Source: Bubalus kerabau (Eukaryota; Chordata; Mammalia; Artiodactyla; Bovidae). Taken from it: a stretch of DNA of 64,000 bases. The notes under the pieces were generated by a model, which saw nothing but the letters and a program-made list of their open reading frames with translations, was not told the origin of the DNA and did no database searches. The DNA is taken from positions 930,001 through 994,000 of the forward strand of contig NW_026577927.1 of assembly GCF_029407905.1 (NCBI RefSeq), in the 5' to 3' direction. Each line of letters opens with the position of its first letter. The first letter of the stretch is position 1. Made by a program: the position numbers and the translations under genes. Shown here piece after piece: positions 54,208-64,000 of the stretch.

Positions 54208-57200
54208 GAGTCACTGCAGGGCCCAAGAGACTCACCTAGGCGTGTGTCCGGGACCTAATATTCCTCTCCAGGGAAGGCAGGGATCTCGGGGTTGCATTCC
54301 AGGCTCCCCCGGGGAGTCAGGCCTCGTCTCGAGGGGAAGCCAAGGACTCGGCCCTCCTCTCGAGTCGCGACGCGGGTCTCTGGGAGCCGCCTGAGCGGCC
54401 TCAAGGGAGTCCAACCTCCTCTTCAGTTTGGAGACAGGACCCGGGATTGCTCTGCAGGCCATGCAGGAAAAGAAGGCCCTCAGCTCGCGAGGACGGGGGC
54501 GTCTCAGGGGTTTCCTCGAGCTGCGGTGCCCGTGGAGATTTTCTCCCGAGGCACGACGAGGATCTCAGGGAGCCTCTCGTGCGGCGCCAGGGAAGTCAGG
54601 TCTCCATGCGGTGGCGATGGGGATCGAGTCATGGCTTTCGAGTCACGGGAGGGGAATAGGGCCTCGAGACGCGTTGAAGGACTCTCGAGGTCTTTTTCGG
54701 AGGGCGGCGGGAAACCCTCGTTACCCTCGCCTTCTGCCGGGGACCTTAGGGAACTTCCCAGGGTGCCTCTGAGAGGCGAGGGATCCTGTGGAGTTGGCGG
54801 GGCCTCTCGAGACTCCGCTGGGTCTGGCAAAACGGAAGAGGGCCTCACCTCGAGGGGAGGCAGGAACCCCAGGCTGCCTCTCCGTTTCGGACTCCGACCG
54901 CAGGGTCCCTGCAGAGTTGGGACAGGAGAGTCAGGCCTCGTCTTGTATGAGGAAGGGAACCCCGCTGGCCTCTCGAGTTGCTCAGGGTGTCTCCGGCCCC
55001 CCGTCGAGCTGTGTGTGGAACCCGCGGGTCTTTGCGGACGATGCACGGGGGTGGCAGTGCCCCTTCGTGTTGTGCTTTCTCCCACAGGGTTGCCTTCGAA
55101 GAGGGTCCGGGCCTTGGGTCCTTCTCAAGAGCGGACCGGGGAATCGGGGGCGTTCGGCATGTGGCCCCACACACGTGGCTCGTCTCGAATTTCCTCATGA
55201 GACCGGCCTCATCCTGAGGTGCGCCGGGAAGGCCGGGAACCCCTTCCAGACCACGCAGGGGAATCGCCTCTCCTGTCGCGATCAGGAGGGGAGAAGGGGC
55301 TCAGAGGAAGCGGTGCTATGACCCTCGGTGTTCCCCTCGGGGGAACCCGGCGAGTCGGGGGACTTTTGGGGGTCTCAGGAAGGCTGTCAGGGACCGTTTC
55401 GCCCTTCAGGGCGGAACAGGGGACTTCCCTTGAGATGCCGTGGCGGGCAAGGGCCTCATCTTGCCAAGAGGTGGGAACCACGTGGTTTGTCTCGAGTTGC
55501 GGCGGCATTCTCGATTTACGACGGGGATCTCAGCCTTCCCCTTGAGTTGGCCCTGCTAAGCCCAATCTTCCCCTAGGGTTGCGAGGGAAAGCTGGGGGTT
55601 GCGCTCGAGTCACTGCAGGGCCGAAGAGACCTCACCTAGGAGTGTGTCCGGGACCTAATATTCCTCTCCAGGGAAGGCAGGGATCTCGGGGTTGCATTCC
55701 ACGCTCCCCTGGTGAGTCAGGCCTCGTCTCGAGGGGAAGCCAAGAACTCCGCTCTCCTCTCGAGTCGCGACGCGGGTCTCTTGGAGCCCCCTGAGCGGCC
55801 TCAAGGGAGTCCAGCCTCCTCTTCCGTTTGGAAAGAGGACCCGGGATTGCTCTCCAGGCCATGCAGGAAAAGAAGGCCCTCAGCTCACGAGGACGGGGGC
55901 GTCTCAGGGGTTTACTCGAGCTGCGGTGCCCGTGGGTGTTTTCTCCCGAGGCACCACGAGGGTCTCAGGGAGCCTCTCATGCGGCGCAAGTGAAGTCAGG
56001 TCTCCATGCGCTTGGCGAGGGGGAGCGCGTCCTGGCTCTCGAGTCACGGGAGGGGACTAGGGCCTCGAGACGCGTTGAAGAAGGACTCTCGAGGTCTTTC
56101 TCGGGGGGCGGCGGGAAACCCTCGTTTCCCTCCCCTTCTGTCGGGGACCTTAGGGAACTTCCCAGGGTGCGTCTGACAGGCGAGGGATCCTGTGGAGGTG
56201 GCGGGGCCCCTCGGGACTCCGCTGGGTCTGGCGCAACGGAAGAGGGCCTCACCTCGAGGGGAGGCAGGAACCTCAGGCTTCCTCTCCGTTTCGGACTGCG
56301 ACCGCAGGGTGCCTGCAGAGTTGGGACAGGAGAGTCAGGCCTCGTCTTGTCTGAGGAAGGGAACCCCGCTGGCCTCTCGAGTTGCTCAGGGGGTCTCAGG
56401 CCCCCCGTCGAGCTGTGTGTGGAACCCGCGGGTCTTTGCGGACGATGCACGGGGGTGGCAGAGCCCCTTCGTGTTGTGCCTTCACCCACAGGGTTGACTT
56501 CGAAGAGGGGTCCGGGCCTCGGGTCCTTCTCAAGAGCGGACCGGGGAATCGGGGGCGTTCGGCATGTGGCCCCACCCACGTGGCTCGTCTCGAATTTCCT
56601 CGTGAGACCGGCCTCACCCTGAGGGGCGCCGGGAAGGCCGGGAACCCCTTCCAGACCACGCAGGGGAATCGCCTCTCCTGTCGCGATCAGGAGGGGAGAA
56701 GGGGCTCAGAGGAAGCGGTGCCGGGACCCTCGGTGTTCCCCTCGGGGGACCCTGGCGTGTCGGGGGACTTTTGGGGGTCGCAGGAAGGCTGTCAGGGACC
56801 GTTTCGCCCTTCAGGGCGGAACAGGGGACTTCCCTTGAGACGCAGTCGCGGGCAAGGGCCTCATCTTGCCAAGAGGTGGGAACCACGTGGTTTTTCTCGA
56901 GGTGCGGCGGCATTCTTGAGTTACGACGGGGATCTCAGCCTTCCCCTTGGGTTGGCCCTAGGAAGCCCAATCTTCCCCTCGGGTTGCGAGGGAAAGCTGG
57001 GGGTTGCGCTCGAGTCACTGCAGGGCCGAAGAGACCTCACCTAGGCGTGTGTCCGGGACCTAATATTCCTCTCCAGGGAAGGCAGGGATCTCGGGGTTGC
57101 ATTCCAGGCTCCCCCGGGGAGTCAGGCCTCGTCTCGAGGGGAAGCCAAGGACTCCGCTCTCCTCTCGAGTCGTGACGCGGGCCGCTTGGAGCCCCCTGAG

Positions 57201-60200
57201 TGGCCTCAAGGCAGTCCAGCCTCCTCTTCCGTTTGGAGAGAGGACCCGGGATTGCTCTCCAGGCCATGCAGGAAAAGAAGGCCCTCAGCTGGCGAGGACG
57301 GGAGCGTCTCAGGGGTTTCCTCGAGCTGCGGCGCCCGTGGGGGTTTTCTCCCGAGGCACGACGAGGATCTCAGGGAGCCTCTCGTGCGGCGCCAGGGAAG
57401 TCAGGTCTCCATGCGCGTGGCGAGGGGGAGCGCGTCCTGGCTCTCGAGTCACGGGAGGGGACTAGGGCCTCGAGACGCGTTGAAGAAGGACTCTCGAGGT
57501 CTTTCTCGGGGGGCGGCGGGAAACCCTCGTGTCCCTCGCCTTCTGCCGGGGACCTTAGAGAACTTCCCAGGGTGCCTCTGAGAGGCGAGGGATCCAGTGG
57601 AGGTGGCGGGGCCCCTCGGGACTCTGCTGGGTCTGGCGCAACGGAAGAGGGCCTCACCTCGAGGGGAGGCAGGAACCTCAGGCTTCCTCTACGTTTCGGA
57701 CTCCGACCGCAGGGTCCCTGCAGAGTTGGGACAGGAGAGTCAGGCCTCGTCTTGTCTGAGGAAGGGAACCCCGCTGGCCTCTCGAGTAGCTCAGGGGGTC
57801 TCAGGCCCCCCGTCGAGCTGTGTGTGGAACCCGCGGGTCTTTGCGGACGATGCACGGGGGTGGCAGTGCCCCTTCGTGTTGTGCCTTCCCCCACAGGGTT
57901 GCCTTCGAAGAGGGGTCCGGGCCTCGGGTCCTTCTCATGAGCGGACCGGGGAATCCGGGGCGTTCGGCATGTGGCCCCACCCACGTGGCTCGTCTCGAAT
58001 TTCCTCGTGAGACCGGCCTCATCCTGAGGTGCGCCGGGAAGGCCGGGAACCCCTTCCAGACCACGCAGGGGAATCGCCTCTCCTGTCGCGATCAGGAGGG
58101 GAGAAGGGGCTCAGAGGAAGCGGTGCCGGGACCCTCGGTGTTCCCCTCGAGGGAACCCGGCGTGTCGGGGGACTTTTGGGGGTCGCGGGAAGGCTTTCAG
58201 GGACCGTTTCGCCCTTCAGGGCGGAACAGGGGACTTCCCTTGAGACGCCGTGGCGGGCAAGGGCCTCATCTTGCCAAGAGGTGGGAACCACGTGGTTTTT
58301 CTCGAGTTGCGGCGGGATTCTCGAGTTACGACGGGGATCTCAGCCTTCCCCTTGGGTTGGCCCTGGGAAGCCCAATCTTCCCCTCGGGTTGCGAGGGAAA
58401 GCTGGGGGTCGCGCTCGAGTCACCGCAGGGCCGAAGACACCTCACCTAGGCGTGTGTCCGGGACCTAATATTCCTCTCCAGGGAAGGCAGGGATCTCGGG
58501 GTTGCATTCCAGGCTCCCCCGGGGAGTCAGGCCTCGTCTCGAGGGGAAGCCAAGGACTCCGCTCTCCTCTCGAGTCGCGACGCGGGTCTCTTGGAGCCCC
58601 CTGAGCGGCCTCAAGGGAGTCCAGCCTCCTCTTCCGTTTGGAGAGAGGACCCTAGATTGCTCTCCAGGCCATGCAGGAAAAGAAGGCCCTCAGCTCGCGA
58701 GGACGGGGGCGTCTCCGGGGTTTCCTCGAGCTGCGGCGCCCGTGGGGGTTTTCTCCCGAGGCACGACGAGGATCTCAGGGAGCCTCTCGTGCGCCGCCAG
58801 GGAAGTCAGGTCTCCATGCGCGTGGCGAGGGGGAGCGCGTCCTGGCTCTCGAGTCACGGGAGGGGACTAGGGCCTCGAGACGCGTTGAAGAAGGACTCTC
58901 GAGGACTTACTCGGGGGGCGGCGGGAAACCCTCGTGTCCCTCGTCTTCTGCCGGGGACCTTAGGGAACTTCCCAGGGTGCCTCTGAGAGGCGAGGGATCC
59001 TGTGGAGGTGGCGGGGCCCCTCGGGACTCCGCTGGGTCTGGCGCAACGGAAGAGGGCCTCACCTCGAGGGGAGGCAGGAACCTCAGGCTTCCTCTCCGTT
59101 TCGGACTGCGACCGCAGGGTCCCTGCAGAGTTGGGACAGGAGAGTCAGGCCTCGTCTTGTCTGAGGAAGGGAACCCCGCTGGCCTCTCGAGTTGCTCAGG
59201 GGGTCTCAGGCCCCTCGTCGAGCTGTGTGTGGAACCCGCGGGTCTTTGCGGACGATGCACGGGGGTGGCAGTGCCCCTTCGTGTTGTGCCTTCCCCCACA
59301 GGGTTGCCTTCGAAGAGGGGTCCGGGCCTCGGGTCCTTCTCAAGGGCGGACCGGGGAATCGGGGGCGTTCGGCATGTGGCACCACCCACGTGGCTCGTCT
59401 CGAATTTCCTCGTGAGACCGGCCTCATCCTGAGGTGCGCCGGGAAGGCCGGGAACCCCTTCCAGACCACGCAGGGGAATCGCCTCTCCTTTCGCGATCAG
59501 GAGGGGAGAAGGGGCTCAGAGGAAGCGGTGCCGGGACCCTCGGTGTTCCCCTCGAGGGAAACCGGCGTGTCGGGGGACTTTTGGGGGTCGCGGGAAGGCT
59601 GTCAGGGACCGTTTCGCCCTTCAGGGCGGAACAGGGGACTTCCCTTGAGACGCCGTGGCGGGCAAGGGCCTCATCTTGCCAAGAGGTGGGAACCACGTGG
59701 TTTTTCTCGAGTTGCGGCGGGATTCTCGAGTTACGACGGGGATCTCAGCCTTCCCCTGGGGTTGGCCCTGGGAAGCCCAATCTTCCCCTCGGGTTGCGAG
59801 GGAAAGCTGGGGGTTGCGCTCGAGTCACTGCAGGGCCGAAGAGACCTCACCTAGGCGTGTGTCCGGGACCTAATATTCCTCTCCAGGGAAGGCAGCGATC
59901 TCGGGGTTGCATTCCAGGCTCCCCCGGGGAGTCAGGCCTCGTCTCGAGGGGAAGCCAAGGACTCCGCTCTCCTCTCGAGTCGCGACGCGGGTCTCTTGGA
60001 GCCCCCTGAGCGGCCTCAAGGGAGTCCAGCCTCCTCTTCCGTTTGGAGAGAGGACCCGGGATTGCTCTCCAGGCCATGCAGAAAAAGAAGGCCCTCAGCT
60101 CGCGAGGACGGGGGCATCTCAGGGGTTTCCTCGAGCTGCGGCGCCCGTGGGAGTTTTCTCCCGAGGCACGACGAGGATTTCAGGGAGCCTCTCGTGCGGC

Positions 60201-63200
60201 GCCAGGGAAGTCAGGTCTCCATGCGCGTGGCGAGGGGGAGCGTGTCCTGGCTCTCGAGTCACGGGAGGGGACTAGGGCCTCGAGACGCGTTGAAGAAGGA
60301 CTCTCGAGGTCTTTCTCGGGGGGCGGCGGGAAACCCTCGTGTCCCTCGCCTTCTGCCGGGGACCTTAGGGAACTTCCCAGGGTGCCTCTGAGAGGCGAGG
60401 GATCCTGTGGAGTTGGCGGGGCCCCTCGGGACTCCGCTGGGTCTGGCGCAACGGAAGAGGGCCTCACCTCGAGGGGAGGCAGGAACCTCAGGCTTCCTCT
60501 CCGTTTCGGACTGCGACCGCAGGGTCCCTGCAGAGTTGGGACAGGAGAGTCAGGCCTCGTCTTGTCTGAGGAAGGGAACCCCGCTGGTCTCTCGAGTTGC
60601 TCAGGGGGTCTCAGGCCCCCCGTCGAGCTGTGTGTGGAACCCGCGGGTCTTTGCGGACGATGCACGGGGGTGGCAGTGCCCCTTCGTGTTGTGCCTTCCC
60701 CCACTGGGTTGCCTTCGAAGAGGGGTCCGGGCCTCGGGTCCTTCTCAAGGGCGGACCGGGGAATCGGGGGCGTTCGGCATGTGGCCCCACCCACGTGGCT
60801 CGTCTCGAATTTCCTCGTGAGACCGGCTTCCTCCTGAGGTGCGCCGGGAAGGCCGGGAACCCCTTCCAGACCACGCAGGGGAATCGCCTCTCCTGTCGCG
60901 ATCAGGAGGGGAGAAGGGGCTCAGAGGAAGCGGTGCCGGGACCCTCGGTGTTCCCCTCGAGGGAACCCGGCGTGTCGGGGGACTTTTGGGGGTCGCAGGA
61001 AGGCTGTCAGGGACCGTTTCGCCCTTCAGGGCGGAACAGGGGACTTCCCTTGAGACGCCGTGGCGGGCAAGGGCCTCATCTTGCCAAGAGGTGGGAACCA
61101 CGTGGTTTTTCTCGAGTTGCGGCGGGATTCTCGAGTTACGACGGGGATCTCAGCCTTCCCCTTGGGTTGGCCCTGGGAAGCCCAATCTTCCCCTCGGGTT
61201 GCGAGGGAAAGCTGGGGGTTGCGCTCGAGTCACCGCAGGGCCGAAGAGACCTCACCTAGGCGTGTGTCCGGGACCTAATATTCCTCTCCAGGGAAGGCAG
61301 GGATCTCGGGGTTGCATTCCAGGCTCCCCCGGGGAGTCAGGCCTCGTCTCGAGGGGAAGCCAAGGACTCCGCTCTCCTCTCGAGTCGCGACGCGGGTCTC
61401 TTGGAGCCCCCTGAGCGGCCTCAAGGGAGTCCAGCCTCCTCTTCCGTTTGGAGAGAGGACCCGGGATTGCTCTCCAGGCCATGCAGGAAAAGAAGGCCCT
61501 CAGCTCGCGAGGACGGGGGCGTCTCAGGGGTTTCCTCGAGCTGCGGCGCCCGTGGGGGTTTTCTCCCGAGGCACGACGAGGATCTCAGGGAGCCTCTCGT
61601 GCGGCGCCAGGGAAGTCAGGTCTCCATGCGCGTGGCGAGGGGGAGCGCGTCCTGGCTCTCGAGTCACGGGAGGGGACTAGGGCCTCGAGACGCGTTGAAG
61701 AAGGACTCTCGAGGTCTTCCTCGGGGGGCGGCGGGAAACCCTCGTGTCCCTCGCCTTCTGCCGGGGACCTTAGGGAACTTCCCTGGGTGCCTCTGAGAGG
61801 CGAGGGATCCTGTGGAGGTGGCGGGGCCCCTCGGGACTCCGCTGGGTCTGGCGCAACGGAAGAGGGCCTCACCTCGCGGGGAGGCAGGAACCTCAGGCTT
61901 CCTCTCCGTTTCGGACTCCGACCGCAGGGTCCCTGCAGAGTTGGGACAGGAGAGTCAGGCCTCGTCTTGTCTGAGGAAGGGAACCCCGCTGGCCTCTCGA
62001 GTTGCCCAGGGGGTCTCAGGCCCCTCGTCAAGCTGTGTGTGGAACCCGCGGGTCTTTGCGGACGATGCACGGGGGTGGCAGTGCCCCTTCGTGTTGTGCC
62101 TTCCCCCCCAGGGTTGCCTTCGAAGAGGGGTCCGGGCCTCGGGTCCTTCTCAAGGGCGGACCGGGGAATCGGGGGCGTTCGGCATGTGGCCCCACCCACG
62201 TGGCTCGTCTCGAATTTCCTCGTGAGACCGGCCTCATCCTGAGGTGCGCCGGGAAGGCCGGGAACCCCTTCCAGACCACACAGGGGAATCGCCTCTCCTG
62301 TCGCGATCAGGAGGGGAGAAGGGGCTCAGAGGAAGCGGTGCCGGGACCATCGGTGTTCCCCTCGAGGGAACCCGGCGTGTCGGGGGACTTTTGGGGGTCG
62401 CAGGAAGGCTGTCAGGGACCGTTTCGCCCTTCAGGGCGGAACAGGGGACTTCCCTTGAGACGCCGTGGCGGGCAAGGGCCTCATCTTGCCAAGAGGTGGG
62501 AACCACGTGGTTTTTCTCGAGTTGCGGCGGGATTCTCGAGTTACGACGGGGATCTCAGCCTTCCCCTTGGGTTGGCCCTGGGAAGCCCAATCTTCCCCTC
62601 GGGTTGCGAGGGAAAGCTGGGGGTTGCGCTCGAGTCACTGCAGGGCCGAAGAGACCTCACCTAGGCGTGTGTCCGGGACCTACTCTTCCTCTCCAGGGAA
62701 GGCAGGGATCTCGGGGTTGCATTCCAGGCTCCCCCGGGGAGTCAGGCCTCGTCTCGAGGGGAAGCCAAGGACTCCGCTCTCCTCTCGAGTCGCGACGCGG
62801 GTCTCTTGGAGCCCCCTGAGCGGCCTCAAGGGAGTCCAGCCTCCTCTTCCGTTTGGAGAGAGGACCCGGGATTGCTCTCCAGGCCATGCAGGAAAAGAAG
62901 GCCCTCAGCTCGCGAGGACGGGGGCGTCTCAGGGGTTTCCTCGAGCTGCGGCGCCCGTGGGGGTTTTCTCCCGAAGCACGACGAGGATCTCAGGGAGCCT
63001 CTCGTGCGGCGCCAGGGAAGTCAGGTCTCCATGCGCGTGGCGAGGGGGAGCGCGTCCTGGCTCTCGAGTCACGGGAGGGGACTAGGGCCTCGAGACGCGT
63101 TGAAGAAGGACTCTCGAGGTCTTTCTCGGGGGGCGGCGGGAAACCCTCGTGTCCCTCGCCTTCTGCCGGGGACCTTAGGGAACTAGCCAGGGTGACTCTG

Positions 63201-64000
63201 AGAGGCGAGGGATCCTGTGGAGGTGGCGGGGCCCCTCGGGACTCCGCTGGGTCTGGCGCAACGGAAGAGGGCCTCACCTCGAGGGGAGGCAGGAACCTCA
63301 GGCTTGCTCTCCGTTTCGGACTCCGACCGCAGGGTCCCTGCAGAGTTGGGACAGGAGAGTCAGGCCTCGTCTTGTCTGAGGAAGGGAACCCCGCTGGCCT
63401 CTCGAGTTGCCCAGGGGGTCTCAGGCCCCTCGTCGAGCTGTGTGTGGAACACGCGGGTCTTTGCGGACGATGCACGGGGGTGGCAGTGCCCCTTCGTGTT
63501 GTGCCTTCCCCCCCAGGGTTGCCTTCGAAGAGGGGTCCGGGCCTCGGGTCCTTCTCAAGGGCGGACCGGGGAATCGGGGGCGTTCGGCATGTGGCCCCAC
63601 CCACGTGGCTCGTCTCGAATTTCCTCGTGAGACCGGCCTCATCCTGAGGTGCGCCGGGAAGGCCGGGAACCCCTTCCAGACCACGCAGGGGAATCGCCTC
63701 TCCTGTCGCGATCAGGAGGGGAGAAGGGGCTCAGAGGAAGCGGTGCCGGGACCCTCGGTGTTCCCCTCGAGGGAACCCGGCGTGTCGGGGGACTTTTGGG
63801 GGTCGCAGGAAGGCTGTCAGGGACCGTTTCGCCCTTCAGGGCGGAACAGGGGACTTCCCTTGAGACGCCGTGGCGGGCAAGGGCCTCATCTTGCCAAGAG
63901 GTGGGAACCACGTGGTTTTTCTCGAGTTGCGGCGGGATTCTCGAGTTACGACGGGGATCTCAGCCTTCCCCTTGGGTTGGCCCTGGGAAGCCCAATCTTC
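54208..64000. repeat. Homogeneous 1405-bp satellite array (subtype A), open to the right
   Basis: Phase marks at 55607, 57012, 58417, 59822, 61227 and 62632 are exactly 1405 bp apart, and successive units differ by only a handful of substitutions. The first unit (54208-55606, 1399 bp) is somewhat more diverged. Units are GC-rich and rich in CpG and lack the GAATTC found in many subtype B monomers. Open frames of 264 (sense) and 204 codons (antisense) recur in each unit, but 1405 is not a multiple of three and nothing else supports coding. The array continues beyond the window, probably toward the main satellite block. Confidence 0.95.

Noticed and set aside
54292..63911. Long open frames (up to 302 codons sense, 204 antisense) recurring in each satellite monomer
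   Set aside because: They appear in several frames on both strands, reflect GC-rich sequence poor in TAA/TAG, often lack an ATG, and the 1405-bp period is not a multiple of three. Diverged monomers break them freely.
1..64000. Bacterial or phage interpretation, CRISPR-like regular repeats
   Set aside because: The period is 1.4 kb with no spacer logic, and the L1, the endogenous retrovirus and the TIMP2-like codons identify a ruminant genome. No operons or ribosome-binding patterns are present.
54208..64000. CENP-B box in the homogeneous array
   Set aside because: I looked by eye for the TTCGnnnnAnnCGGG pattern on both strands and found only partial resemblances near ttcgaagagg. A pattern search would settle it.

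Overview
This window looks like mammalian pericentromeric heterochromatin from a bovine animal (cattle or a close Bos relative), not a gene-bearing region. About 49 of the 64 kb is a head-to-tail tandem array with a period of about 1.40 kb (exactly 1405 bp in the last units). That period, its GC and CpG richness and its recurring CTCGAG cores fit the bovine satellite I (1.715) family. Two interspersed elements interrupt the array: a defective class II (betaretrovirus-like) endogenous retrovirus with ruminant-type sequence, and a nearly full-length bovine-type L1. I found no intact cellular gene, no RNA gene and no prokaryotic feature. The many open frames in the satellite are by-products of GC-rich repeats.

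Layout. 1-15306: satellite, mostly diverged monomers of two interleaved subtypes. 15307-22207: endogenous retrovirus on the + strand, with two 1.3-kb LTRs, a Lys-type primer binding site, broken gag, dUTPase-protease, a fragment of integrase, the env transmembrane part, a polypurine tract and a 6-bp target duplication. Reverse transcriptase and the integrase core are missing. 22208-24619: satellite. 24620-32782: L1 on the - strand, with an about 3-kb 5' UTR, broken ORF1 and broken ORF2. 32783-54207: satellite, diverged monomers with GC-rich islands. 54208-64000: satellite that becomes almost perfectly homogeneous with an exact 1405-bp period and runs off the window end.

The most notable object is inside the retrovirus. 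Between the integrase remnant and the env transmembrane part lies a GC-rich stretch (about 19766-20121) whose last 99 bases align codon for codon, without gaps, to the start of the TIMP2 coding sequence (signal peptide plus the first mature residues), preceded by GC-rich sequence resembling its 5' UTR. This looks like a host gene fragment captured by a retrovirus and then inactivated (start codon changed, first mature cysteine lost, in-frame stop at the junction).

The second theme is array evolution. A block at about 2.07-15.29 kb reappears at about 43.02-52.02 kb, offset by 40.95 kb (18 whole monomers once the two mobile elements and two partial units are subtracted). It carries the same rare 435-bp and 120-bp partial-monomer duplications. 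Copy 2 has lost two monomers at one point and one at another, in register, as expected of unequal exchange. Together with the transition from diverged to homogeneous monomers near 54 kb, this shows how the edge of a satellite array is built.
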